From an uncultured Lachnospiraceae bacterium (GTDB lineage: Bacteria > Bacillota_A > Clostridia > TANB77 > CAG-508): DNA of 64,000 nt. Positions 53,301-64,000 of this stretch are shown here, in pieces (within the stretch, counting starts at the first letter, position 1; each line of letters begins with the position of its first letter). The notes beneath the pieces are model-generated. The model was not told the origin of the DNA. It made no database searches and saw only the letters and a list, made by a program, of their open reading frames with translations. The DNA lies in assembly GCA_947165105.1 (NCBI GenBank), contig CAMUZC010000001.1:1-64000 (forward strand). The letters run 5' to 3'. The position numbers and the translations under genes were made by a program.

Positions 53301-56277
53301 TGGCAGCGGTAAAGCCAAAGAGCCTAATAAAGCTAAAGGTGCTACCAATAAAGCTGATCGTTACCGCAATAATACTGTTAAAGCTAATAAACTTGCTAAT
53401 TAGATGACAAAACTTCAAAAATAGCAAGAAAGATTAACTGGTAAAGATTCTCTTAAAAACCTATAGAAACAATTAGAAATTCTTGAAAAACAAAAGGAAG
53501 TTATTAGAGAACGTTTAGGTCTTCAAAGAGATGAACAAAATGAGTTAGCTAATAATCTTAAGAAATATGGTGCTACCTTTGATAAAGATGGTACTTTAAA
53601 TAATTATTTTGTTACTCATGATAAAATCTTAAAAGAATATAATGATAAAGTTGCTAAATGGAATCAAATGACTGCAGAGCAACAAGAGAGTAATAAAGAT
53701 TATTTGAATAATGCTAAGGAAATAATGGATCAAGCCTTTAAAGACTTAGAACGTTATGATAAACTTCAACAAGAGATAGCTAAGACTCAACAAGAGCAGA
53801 TAGATAAAGTTCAAGAACAAATTGATTTAAAGGTTAAATAGCTTGATTTGAAGATTAAGGCGGAGCTTGATTTATCCAAGGCTAAGCGAGATTGGAATAA
53901 ATTCCAGAAAGATATTGTTAATGAAATTAGAGATGACGATATATTAGGACTAAATAGGTTTAGATTTGCGGACCTTGCTTCTTATTATAATGACGCGGGA
54001 ACCGGTTCAATCCAGAATTTGACTGACCGCCTGAAGGAAGTAATGGGAGATGAAAATGGAATTTTCTCTGGTTCATATTTAACATAGCAACTAGCCAATA
54101 TGTCCATAACAGACCGGGCCGCGCAATTAGAAAAGATTAAAGAAATCTTCGATGATTTACAAGATTAGATGGAAGGTTTCAAAGAGATTGCCGATGAAAT
54201 TAAGGAATCTATCTTTGATGCTATTGATGCTGCTCAAGATGCTTTTGATGAACAGATGGATGAATATGAATACTTAGGCGATTTAATTGATCATAATATG
54301 AAAATTACGGAGATGTTCTTTGGAGATGAAGCATATGATCAAATGGCTAAGTTCTATGATAGAATTGAAGAGAATAATAATGCTCAATTAGATTTCCTTG
54401 CAAAACAAAAAGATTTATGGTATAGCCGTATGGTAGAAGAATAGGCTCGTATGAATCAACTTGCTCAGACTCAAGGAACAGATTCTAACCTTTATAAAGA
54501 AGCGAGAGATAGATTTGAAGAATATAAGAAGCATTGGATGGACACTGTAAAAGATTTAAATTCTACTGTTGAAGATGCTCTTGATAATATCATGGACAAG
54601 TATAATAATACTATTAATGGAATTCTTGCTAATTTTGAATTGAAGCTTGGTAGTGGTCATACTTTAGATGATATTGGAGATGAATGGGATATATTAAATG
54701 ATCAAGCAGACAGATACTTTGATAAGATTAATGCGGCATATGAAATTGATAAATTAGAAAATGCTTTTAACGATGCTATTAATGATAATGATGGGGATAT
54801 AGCTGCTCAACAATCTTTAAATGATTTAATGGAACAACAATTAGCTTATTTAAGAGATAAAGAAAGATTAACTCAGTATGATGTCGATAGAGCTAATGCA
54901 TTACTTCAAATTGAAATAAAACGTTTAGCTCTTGAACAATCTCGTTCTAATAAAAATAGATTAAGATTAAGAAGAGATTCTCAAGGTAATTATACATATC
55001 AATATACAGCTGATACAGAAGCTATTAGTAAAGCTGAACAAGAATTAGCAGATGCTCAAAATAGTTTATATAATAGTGATAAGGCGGCCTATGTGGATAA
55101 TTTAAGTGATATTCAAAAGTCTGCTGAAAACATTAAAAATAAGTTAGAAGATATTTGGACGGATGAAAATTTATCTAAAGAACAAAAACTTCAAAAAAGT
55201 TATGAGTTAGAGAAATATTACGGGGATCAAATTAATAAATTATTAGAAGATAATGCCAATATAAGAAATAATTTGATTCAATCTAGTTCAGAATAGTTAG
55301 CAAAAATTTATGGAATTAATATAGAACAGTTCAAAGCATTAACAGATGAAGAACAGATAAATATCTTAAAAGATTTAATTCCTCAAGCGGGTTCTTATTT
55401 ATCTAAGATGACTGAAGGATTAATTGGACAAGGTGGAGTTGGAAAATTATTTGAAGATTCTATTAATAGATTTTTATAGGCTGAAGATGAACGAATTAAT
55501 AGTATTGCAGAAATTGAAAAGAATGGCCAAATTAGTTTTGAAGATATTATTAATGATACAAATACCGTTATTGGACAAGCAGAACAATTGTTAGATAATA
55601 ATGAAGCCTTAATTAATAGTTATGAACAAGAATTAAAAGCAGTACAGAATACAATAAATGGAGTAAATGAATTAATTCAAACTTACGAAAGAGCTAAACA
55701 AGTAGCGATTTAGGCTGCTACTGCGGCAAATGATTTATTAATTAGTAATGATGCAGAAACTACTGGAAGTTCTTTAACACAGGAACGAGCTGCTCAAAAT
55801 GTAAATGATAATGTTCTTAATACCTGGATATCAAAAGATAATTCATATGGAGATTTATCAAACTTTACTCCTTATTCTCCAAATTGGCATAGTTCAGATT
55901 ATGCAGCAATATTAGGTAGTTCAAATGTTAATTTAGCAGATTTAGCCGCTTATCAAGAGGCTTTACAGAATACAGGTAGTGCTACTGATAATATTATTGA
56001 CCAAAGTAAATATACTCCTATTAATGTCAATAGTATATTAGATACTATATAGTCTAATGTATCCCATATAAATGATATATTGGGATCACTTTATGCTGAA
56101 AGTTCTAACTATTATGAAAATGCTTTAAATAAAGCAAAAGATATAGAGAGAGCTATTATTGCTAATCAAACTGTACATATAGATGCGGACTTCCCTAATG
56201 CTAGAGATGTTTCTAATATTATAGATGCTATTAATAATTTAACTTTAGTAGCTGCTCAGAAAGCGGGAAAGATTTGA
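47332..56277 (+). CDS. Tape measure protein, UAG-recoded (2981 aa)
   Basis: One frame from ATG 47332 (AAGGAGG upstream) to TGA 56275 with many dozen UAG codons. N-terminal TMP domain: SSIMNTFTQSVQGAFQYVQ, LNAQIATVVATTRQAPESVG, IYLAQTMGGQRQVNQLMALFDNW; a hydrophobic stretch near 2650 bases in (TLPMLINGYSKVTSGIKNF, YVAILGVLAGAIFLAYK). Gly/Lys linker near 53.27 kb, then coiled coil to the end. It sets tail length (roughly 0.15 nm per residue in this family would mean a very long tail) and helps DNA entry. Confidence 0.85.
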
Positions 56278-56331
56278 GATTAAGCTGTGGGGGCTAATGC
56301 CCCCACAGTATATAAAAAGGAGGGATTATTA

Positions 56332-59300
56332 ATGTTAAATAATTCAAACCAAATATCTGAAGCTATACTAAATGCGATTGATATAATTTCAGATAAAAAA
56401 ATATCTAAAGCGGAGTTTTCTTCAACGATACAAGGTACAATAATTGATTGTAAAGATGCTTCTTTAGGTAAATATTTAGTAAAATATCAAGATAGTTTAC
56501 TAGAAGCATATTCAACTTCTCCTTCAGTAACTTACAGTAAAGATAGTTTGGTTTATATTTTTGTTCCAGATGGGAATTTAAAAGAATATAAAGTTATTTT
56601 AGGAACAACTAAACAACTAGGTACAAATTATATTGAAGAGTTTACTGGTGAAGAATATTTTGACGCGGGAGAAAATTTTATTTCTAGTGACTATACAATA
56701 GAAATGAGTTCATATTAGACTAAATAGTATGTACTTTTTAATAGAAATGGTGAAAATAATATTATTACTTTATCTGATAATATAGCTAATGAAATTAGAA
56801 ATGCAAATTATTTAAAAATGACTGGTACGGTTCAGACTGGATTGTCATATGATCAAAAAAGAAATGGGCATTATGGAATTAGAATAACTTTAATAATGAA
56901 GAATAGTGCCACTGGCGTTGAAGAACCTCAAGATTATTATTTTGATAATAATAACTTCTTTGGTAATCCGTATGAATACACAATAGCATCTAATCAGACT
57001 GTATCTTGTTAGATTGATAGTGATAACTTTGTGGCGGTCGACCGTGTTGTATGTTTTGTCTAGGATTTCCCGAATCAGGTAGAGTAGGGGGAGGAACCAC
57101 CGGCCGCAGATATATTTATTTATAACTTTGCAATAAATGGAAGTTATAAACTAAGTGATAGTGAAAAATCTTCAGTTGCTATTGTTTTAAAAGCGGAACG
57201 TGGTTATACATTTGGTAAAGATTCTAGTGATAATGATACTCGTCCTATTGTTGCTAATCTTAGAGTAAAAACGAGAGAAGTAAATTTAGAATAGCAAAAT
57301 GTTCAAATTTATTGGTTTATACAAGATTTGAAGATAACTTCTCGTAGTCCATAGTATTTAAATTATGGTGGTATGGGATGGAGATGTATTAATGAAAAAG
57401 TTATTTCTGATAATGAAACACCAAATAGATTTAATCCTTCTCCTTCTATTGAAATAAAGAAAGAAGATGTTGCTTTTTCTAAGCAAACAAAGTTTAAATG
57501 CGTGGCTGTATATGATAATAAATCTTATTCTAAATAGTTTTTAATTTTTAATCAAGGAGCAACTTATGAAGTTACATTAATTTCTTCTGAAGGAACATCT
57601 TTCCATCATTCAGCTGGGCATCCTAATCTTATTTGTCAAGTCTGGAGCGAAGAAGATGGAGAAAGAACAGAAATAACTGATTAGGAAAATAAGATTTTTA
57701 AATGGCAAGTTTGTAATTATCAAAATAAAACAATAGATATAATAGAGGATGATGTTTTATATGCAAAGGCTTTAAAAAATAGAGCAGAAATTGAAGATGT
57801 TGTTGGAGTTGAAACTTATTGGAATTATACATGTGAAGTAGATGGATATTATAATGATTTTGAACTTTCAAAACAAGATGGTCTTAAAACATATAAATAG
57901 TTTTATGATTTATATAATGAAATTGTATCCAGTTATGAGAATAACCAACATTTAAAAAGAAATGTTTTATATAATGTAAATCTACAAGAAATTATTAATT
58001 CTAGTACTTTTAGATGTTCATGCTATGAAAAGAGAGATAATGATATTTAGCAATTAATTGGAACTGCTTCTATTGAAATTAAAAATACTCCCGCTTCTTC
58101 TAATGGATATGTATTAGTAATAAATCATGGGGATCAAACTTTTCTTTATAATGAAGAAGGTGCTTCTTTACATAGTAATGCTATTGATGAACCCTATCAA
58201 CTTTTTGATTTATCTTATACATTATATTATAATGGAAATGAAATAAAACAAGAAGATTTACAGAATGGAACTACTGTAACTTGGAAAGTTCCTATTGAAA
58301 ATACCATGTTAGATATGGGTAATAATGAATATATTATTGATACTGAAAATAATTTACCGATAGGTATTAAAAATACATATGATAATAATTTAAGTAATAA
58401 TGATATTTACTTAATAATGCAATATAAAGATCAAACTTTTATTACAAAAACTAATTTTACTTTTAGTAAGTAGGGATAGAATGGAACTAATGGTACAAAA
58501 TATCAATTTAAATTAAAAGTAAAAGATGATAAAGAACCTGTTATTGTCTATAGAAATGGATAGTGGGAATCAGATAATTTAATTATTGAACCTTAGTTAT
58601 GGAACAATGGAGTAAAAACAGAAATTAATGGTATTTTAAATTGGAAAATTTTAAAAGATAATTTAAATAAAGATCAATATTCAATGTTAAGTAGTGATTT
58701 TAAACCAGTAATTTAGGAAGGTAGTAATCTAAAAGATAGATAGTTTAATTTAGAAAAGCCTTATATTCGAGAGGGGTTATCTAATATTATTGAAGCATAG
58801 TATTCTAATGGTTATAAATATTATGCGGATTTACCTATTTCATCCATAATACAACGAGGTATAAATGAATATAAAGTAGTTATAAAACCCAATACGGGAT
58901 TTAGATATGTTACTTATCAAAATGATGGAACTAAACCTTCTTATAAAAAAGGCGATCCATTTGAAGTAAACATTTATAAAATAATTATAAATGATATTGA
59001 AGAAGAAGTTACTAATTATCAAAATGAAGGATTTACTTATGAGTGGGAAGTTCTTCCAAGAGAAAGTAAATTATTATAGATTATTTCAGAAAATGATAAA
59101 AATATTTGTACTGTTGTTCCTGTTAATGTATTTACAAAAGGGAATCAAGTGGATAACGCTTTATTACTAATAATTAAAAAAGAGGATGAACCGTTTGCAC
59201 AAGTCCATATCCCAATCCATTTTATGTTAAACAGATATGAAAATAGAGCTTTGAATGATTGGAGCGGAACTGCTATTGAGATAAATAACGAGGATGGATA

Positions 59301-60714
59301 CATATTAACTCCTCAAGTTGGTGCTGGTAAAAAGAATTAGGATAATAGTTTTACTGGTATTATTATGGGATAGACTAAAACAAATGATGGAGATTAGACT
59401 GGATTATTTGGGTATGCGGCCGGTGCCCGCAGTATTTTTCTAGATGCTAATACTGGCAATGCCTAGTTTGGTTTAGCTACTAAAGGTCAAATTAAAATTG
59501 ATGTAGATGGGCCTGCTACTATTAAATCTAGTGACTATCCTGGGGCAGGCATGTAGATTCAATTTTCAAATGATCCTCACATTAAATTTGGTTCAGGTAA
59601 TTTTGAAGTTAGTCCTGAAGGTCATATTCATGCTGTTGGAGGTGGCGATATTGCAGGATGGCAAATTGGTAATGATTCTTTATCTAAAGGATATGTTACA
59701 TTAAGTTCTAATAATAATAGCCCTACTAATAAAGCTATTAAAGTTACCGATGGCAATAAAGATATATTTTCTGTTGATTATCGTGGTTATTTACATTCAG
59801 AGCAAGGTGATATTGCAGGTTGGACTATTGAGCCAAATAGATTATTTAAAAATAATGTAGGTATGGCTTCTACTGGAGAGCATGCTTTTTGGGCAGGAGA
59901 TAGTTTTTATGTAAATCATAATGGAACATTACATTCATCTCAAGGTGATATAGGTGGATGGCAAATAAAATCAGATAGATTAGAAAAAAATAATGTAGGT
60001 TTATCTCCTGCTTATACTACTAATACACCTAATGCTTTTTGGGCAGGAAATGTTTTCCATGTAACTCATAGTGGTTATTTATATGCTAAAAATGGTGAAA
60101 TTGGTAATTGGAGATTTGGTAATAATGGATTATATGGAGGAGGAAGTGCTTCTACATATAATGGAAATAATAGTGGAGTTTATGTTGGTGCAGATGGTAT
60201 AAGATTAGGAAGTACCTTTCATGTAGATCCAAGTGGACGTTTATATGCTAGATCAGGAAATATTGGTAGTTGTACAATTACTAACGGTGGATTAAGTGGG
60301 AATGGTTGGTATATAGATGGAAGTGGAGCAGCTAAATTTACTGATGTTATAATAAATGGTGCTAGTGTAACGAGAATGATGACAGCAACTGGTTCTGGTG
60401 GTATTTCTGGAGGAGGAAGCTCTATAGGTAGTGGAGGAGCTTCTTTAGCTAGAGGATCAACAACAGTAGGTGGACAAAATATTGATGATTATGTAGAAAA
60501 AATGACTGTAGGAATAATAGATGCTAAATATATTGGAGCAAAATTAGCAGGCATGGATACTGTTAATGTAAGATGGTTAAATGCAGATAGAGGTTTAATT
60601 ATTGATGGAAGAGAATTTAGAGAGTCTGATATTAGACAAATTTATGATAATGAAGGAGCTATTGCTAATTTAGAAGCCAGAGTTAAGTCTTTGGAAAATA
60701 AATCATCTACTTAA
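56332..60714 (+). CDS. Large tail/baseplate protein with repeat C-terminus, UAG-recoded (1460 aa)
   Basis: AAGGAGG upstream. Beta-rich N-terminal two thirds; SKxGxNGTNGTKY at about 720. From residue 1090 a repeated unit: GGDIAGWQIGNDSL, GDIAGWTIEPNRL, GDIGGWQIKSDRL, GEIGNWRFGNNGL, with AFWAGDSFYV/AFWAGNVFHV in between. C-terminal Gly/Ser segment and a coiled coil (IANLEARVKSLEN). Fits a tail tip/receptor-binding carrier. About 40 UAG codons, none in the last 380 residues. Confidence 0.75.
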
Positions 60715-60745
60715 TTTTCACTAAAGGACAAAATTAATTAAAAAC

Positions 60746-60799
60746 TCCTTCCTTTTTATAAAAAATATTATAATATAAAACTTTTATAAAAAGGAAGGA
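60746..60799. repeat. Perfect 18-bp inverted repeat between tail genes
   Basis: Arms 60746-60763 and 60782-60799, loop with TATTATAATATAAA. Strong AT-rich hairpin; the loop holds a TATAAT, so it may serve as terminator and promoter together. Comparable in build to the 14286 repeat. Confidence 0.75.
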
Positions 60800-60826
60800 C
60801 TTACCTTATAAAAAGGAGGGATAAAT

Positions 60827-62482
60827 ATGAGAGAAAGATTCTCAGAAATAAATATTACTGGAACAGGTAACCCTATTCCGGTAGGAGCGGAAGCAAAAAA
60901 TATTATGTTAAATGATGGTAGTATTTTAGAAGAAGCTCTTGGAGATATAAACTTTCAAGAAAATGGAAGTATTATAGAACAAATTAATAAAGTAGATAAT
61001 CGTGTACAAAGAGATGCTAATTATGCACCTTTAACAGCACCTCGTTTGAAAAATGCTCTTTCAGTTAGAAGATACAATAAAGATAATATACTTGCTTCTG
61101 TTCCTGTTGTTGGAGAAACTAAAAGAGGAATTACAGCAATTTATAATAATAATCTTTATCAATGGAAAATTTCTGGTGTTATTACAGCTGGAAATAATAC
61201 CACTTTACTTTTATACGGAGGGGATGATTACTCTACTCAATTAGCAACAACATCAGATTATTTAGTTACGATAAAGACTAATTTAAATGGAGCTTTATCG
61301 GGGACTGCTCAAAGTCCTATAACCAGTTTAAGATTTGATTTGTATAATTCTACAAGTGGATAGACTACTTCAGTATATGTTTATTCAGAAGATGAAACTA
61401 AGGATTTTACAATTCCTGCTAATACTTTTCTTTATCGAATTTGTTTGAATATTTATTCAGGAAATGAAAATTTTACTATTGAAAATGGAATTTTAAGATT
61501 TGAATTAAAAAACTTAAATGATCAAGAATAGGATACTTATAATGTTGTTTTTGACGTACAGCAAGATTTAACAGATAAAACTTGGACAACTACTGTTGCT
61601 GAAAATTTTGTTGTCAGTAAAGGATTACAATCTGAAGCAAGAAGTTCTTTAGGAACTATTTATGATTCTAAATGGGAAGGAAATTTTAATATTTCTGGTC
61701 ATATAGGTATTAATGCAGCTTCTTCTGGTAGAACAGGAATATTAATAAATGAAGGTTCAGTAAGTTTTTCAATAGAAGATATTAATAATTATACAGGAAC
61801 AACAATTGCACAAAAGGCTGCTGACCAACGTAGTAAAACACTTCCTTTCACTTCTTATTTTATTGCACCAATGTATTTAAATGATGGTACAGGATTATTA
61901 CGATATGGAGCTAAAGAAGCGCATGATTTCTATGTAGGTACAAATACTCTTGGAGGAATGGCTCAATTTACTATTACAGCGGGGTCAACTAAAATAAGAA
62001 ATACTTTAGAATTAAATAACCAAAAAGTTGTTTCATCTTAGTTGAGTTTATGCAAAAGTTTATCAACTTTTAAAGATATTGAAGATTTATTATTAGATAA
62101 TAATATTTATCAATGGCGCCCTATGCTATTTCTTTCTGCTCATGTTTTAGGAAGTTGGTTAGCTTGGAGAGATCAATATACAAACCCTTCTGTTGGAATA
62201 GGATGGAGAGTTATTAATCCAGATAATGAATATGTTTTTCAAGGATTTGCTATGTCTGCTATGGATGGTCAGGATAATTTTGTTGGAAATCCTGGATTAT
62301 TTAAATTTAGATATAGTTTTTATCCAAATGCAACTAATAAAAAAAGAAAATTTATATCTTATAAAGTATTTAATGCTAATCCAGCTACTATTAATCAATA
62401 TGTTCAAGTTAGATTAGGAAATGGTATGGGTAGTGATGGTTTTTGGTCATCTTATTCTCGTGCGAATAGCACTACTGCATAA
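60827..62482 (+). CDS. Tail fibre/adhesin-type protein, UAG-recoded (551 aa)
   Basis: AAAGGAGG, ATG 60827. N-terminal attachment part (INITGTGNPIPVGAEAKNIMLNDGSILEEALGDI), then beta-rich repeats and a C-terminal domain WLAWRDQYTNPSVGIGWRVINPDNEYVFQGFAMSAMDG. Only three UAG codons. Last structural gene; probable receptor-binding protein. Confidence 0.7.
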
Positions 62483-62486
62483 AAAT

Positions 62487-62522
62487 AAAGCCGTTCAATT
62501 TTTACAATTGAACGGCTTTTTC
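62487..62522. terminator. Bidirectional terminator ending the late operon
   Basis: AAAGCCGTTCAATT/AATTGAACGGCTTT (14 bp), 5-base loop, T-rich on both strands; lies between convergent tail-fibre and resolvase genes. Confidence 0.9.
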
Positions 62523-62527
62523 TTTGT

Positions 62528-63016
62528 TTAAAATGCACTTGCATGCTATTTAACATAAGCAAGTCCTAAACAAATAGCATCGCTTATATCATCATTTACT
62601 TTTAATCCATACTAATTTTTAACTAACTACATACTAGCTTTTTTTAGAGTTTCTCTTTTTATTCCGCGGCCGGTCTTTATCCCGCAGACTCTACGCCAAT
62701 GACTTGAAGTATAGAACTAAACATTCTATAAACTATAAGTCTAATATAAACTTAATACAATCATAGCTTGCAAATATATTAGCACTTTATATACAGATTG
62801 ATTATGTTTTACATCCTATGGTAAAACATCTTCCATAATAATATTAGTTGGTTTATATTTTTTATATATTTCTAAAATTCTATTTTTCATTTTGATAATT
62901 CTTTTAAAAGAACTACCCTCTGTAGCAACAATACACTAGTAATGAATTAACTTTTCATCCTAGAAGATTGCTATACCTGTACTTTTACTACTTGCATCTA
63001 TCGCTAAAACTTTCAT
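62528..63016 (-). CDS. RuvC-like Holliday-junction resolvase, UAG-recoded (162 aa)
   Basis: RNase-H fold motifs: VLAIDASSKSTGIAIF (first Asp, residue 6), IIMEDVLP (Glu), WRRVCGIKTGRGIKRETLKKA, and VNDDISDAICLGLAYV (final acidic pair). Eight UAG codons, one in VLPxDV. Length and motif order match phage RuvC-type resolvases that clear branched DNA before packaging. Promoter at 63043-63071. Confidence 0.85.
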
Positions 63017-63042
63017 ATTATTAATATACCTTTCTTATTTAT

Positions 63043-63071
63043 AAGTCCAGTATATCATAAAAATTTTTGAA
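63043..63071 (-). promoter_or_regulatory. Promoter of the resolvase gene
   Basis: Minus strand TTGACT, 17 bp containing AAAAATTTTT, TATACT. Confidence 0.65.
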
Positions 63072-63126
63072 AGTCAAATTTAGGTAAAAAAATAAATGCA
63101 ACGAGATAATACTCGTTGCATTTAAA

Positions 63127-63321
63127 TCACTTACCAGTAGAAGCAAATCCTCCTTCTCCACGAGAAGTTTCATTTAACTCTTCCACTTCTTGCCAATCAC
63201 ATAAAAATCTTTCTCTTAAAATAAATTGTGCGATTCTTTCATTAGGCTATACTGTTCTTATTTGATAGGAATCATTATGTACTGCTACAATTATTTCTCC
63301 TCTATAATCAGAATCAATAAC
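63127..63321 (-). CDS. dut: dUTPase, 3' exon (65 codons)
   Basis: VIDSDYRGEIIVAVHND (motif III region), ERIAQFIL (motif IV) and the C-terminal arm ETSRGEGGFASTGK (motif V) identify a trimeric dUTPase. One UAG. The 5' part is missing: the frame meets intron-like sequence just before GTTATTGATTC, and the preceding base is G as expected. The remaining exon lies beyond the right edge. Confidence 0.85.
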
Positions 63322-64000
63322 CATTTTTGTTATCTTAAAGGCTTTTTATCCTTTAATTCTTATAATTTCTTATAAGTTCAGCATATCTTTTCACTTTTTA
63401 AAGTGCCGCGGCCTCGTGGTAGGATTATATCTTTTCACCTACTATGCGTTGCCCCTGGTTATAGTTTCTATAACCTTCGGTTCGGATTGGCATATCTTTT
63501 TAGACTTAGCTTCCCCGCTTAATTCCGCGGTTTAATGTCGGCATTATTTTTCTATAAAAACACTTGTTTCAAGCAATAAATCTTCTAATTTTAAATTTTT
63601 ATAATGTGTATAAGGAATCCTTATTAAAGGAATATTATTTTTTTTACACCACTAAGATTTTAATAAATCATGTTTATGAGTATACTCATAATCAAAAATA
63701 CTATCTTTTTTAAAATGCTGCTATCCATCATATTCTATTAAATATTCATTATTAACAAAGAAATCAAAAGGTAATTCTTTTATATCTTTACAAGTAACAA
63801 ATTTTTTCTAAATCTCATAAAATATATTTGCTTCGTCTAATATGTCTGCAATTTTTACATTTCCTTTTGATATATTAGAATGTAATCCACAACTTAAACT
63901 TCTACCTGATCGTAAAGAAGTTCCTAAAACATCTTTTTCTTTTCCACATTCACATTTACAATGCCAATAAATTACGCCTCCAGTATTTCTTTTATTTGTT
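63322..64000 (-). mobile_element. Group I-like intron in the dUTPase gene (partial)
   Basis: About 220 bases of structured sequence (63322-63543), with AAGATATGCC and AAGATATAATCC elements, GGTTATAG/CTATAACC and CCGCGG/CCGCGG arms, follow the endonuclease gene on the minus strand. The structure interrupts a conserved dUTPase exactly in frame. Its 5' end is outside the window, so class is tentative. Confidence 0.65.
63544..64000 (-). CDS. EDxHD (Vsr-like) intron endonuclease, N-terminus outside window
   Basis: Visible 151 codons: HCKCECGKEKDVLGTSLRSGRSLSCG zinc-type segment, then FDFFVNNEYLIEYDG and QHF with the catalytic Glu as GAA, WCKKNNIPLIRIPY. Three UAG codons (EIxKKF, YDGxQHF, KSxWC). 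Same family as the free-standing enzyme at 35052. Confidence 0.8.

Noticed and set aside
28802..62482. UAG as sequencing error, pseudogenes or programmed readthrough
   Set aside because: UAG alone is disrupted, never UAA or UGA, in dozens of intact conserved genes with normal lengths and ribosome sites; decay would produce all stops and frameshifts.

Overview
The window is a contiguous piece of a large, AT-rich, tailed double-stranded DNA phage (siphovirus-like gene order) whose host is most likely a Bacillota-type gut bacterium. Supporting signs are GGAGG-type ribosome sites, sigma-A-like promoters (TTGACA, 17-18 bp, TATAAT) and the families of the head and tail proteins. No host chromosome genes are visible. 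No DNA polymerase, helicase, primase, lysis gene or integrase is seen, so the genome extends beyond both ends.

The dominant property is codon reassignment. Most structural genes and many accessory genes read through in-frame UAG codons and end only at UAA or UGA; no gene here needs UAG as a stop. Wherever homologous domains inside the window can be compared (two GIY-YIG enzymes, three HNH domains, two EDxHD enzymes), UAG lines up with GAA/GAG (Glu) codons, including two catalytic Glu positions, and never with CAA/CAG. I therefore read UAG as a sense codon, with Glu favoured over the Gln known from other phages. Products below are given with UAG as sense.

Layout. 1-4.4 kb (minus): tRNA cluster (14 recognisable tRNAs) with structured spacers, one small gene and a GIY-YIG endonuclease that runs into a tRNA. 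3.6-12.4 kb (minus): accessory and metabolic genes, including a cyclic-phosphate receiver protein, a kinase-like protein, an SPFH protein, a nicotinamidase-like hydrolase and a HAD protein, plus a second GIY-YIG enzyme inserted at the start of a small gene. 12.4-15.6 kb (plus): an eight-gene operon with a SLOG protein and a possible DNA-binding protein. 15.8-25.0 kb (minus genes, UAG-free): many short, mostly separately promoted early-type genes. Interleaved among them are eight copies of a rightward promoter cassette, seven with a GC-rich hairpin at the transcript start. 25.3-26.2 kb: non-coding region with ten GTTAA-N4-TTAAC palindromes, tandem repeats and hairpins (origin or master control candidate). 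26.2-28.7 kb (minus): overlapping operon of small Cys-rich, membrane and polymer-forming proteins. 28.7-62.5 kb (plus): late operon of packaging and morphogenesis genes: two proteins upstream of terminase, terminase large subunit split by two group I introns, portal, protease-scaffold, a capsid-associated protein, major capsid protein, connectors, tail tube, chaperone, a 2981-residue tape measure, and two tail/receptor proteins. 62.5-64 kb (minus): RuvC-like resolvase and a dUTPase interrupted by an intron-like segment with an EDxHD endonuclease, which leaves the window.

The genes fit one lytic programme. The UAG-free block looks early and densely regulated, while UAG-rich genes are mainly late. 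The most abundant virion proteins (capsid, decoration, tail tube) contain no UAG. Six homing-type endonucleases and three intron or intron-like insertions show heavy mobile-element load in conserved phage genes.
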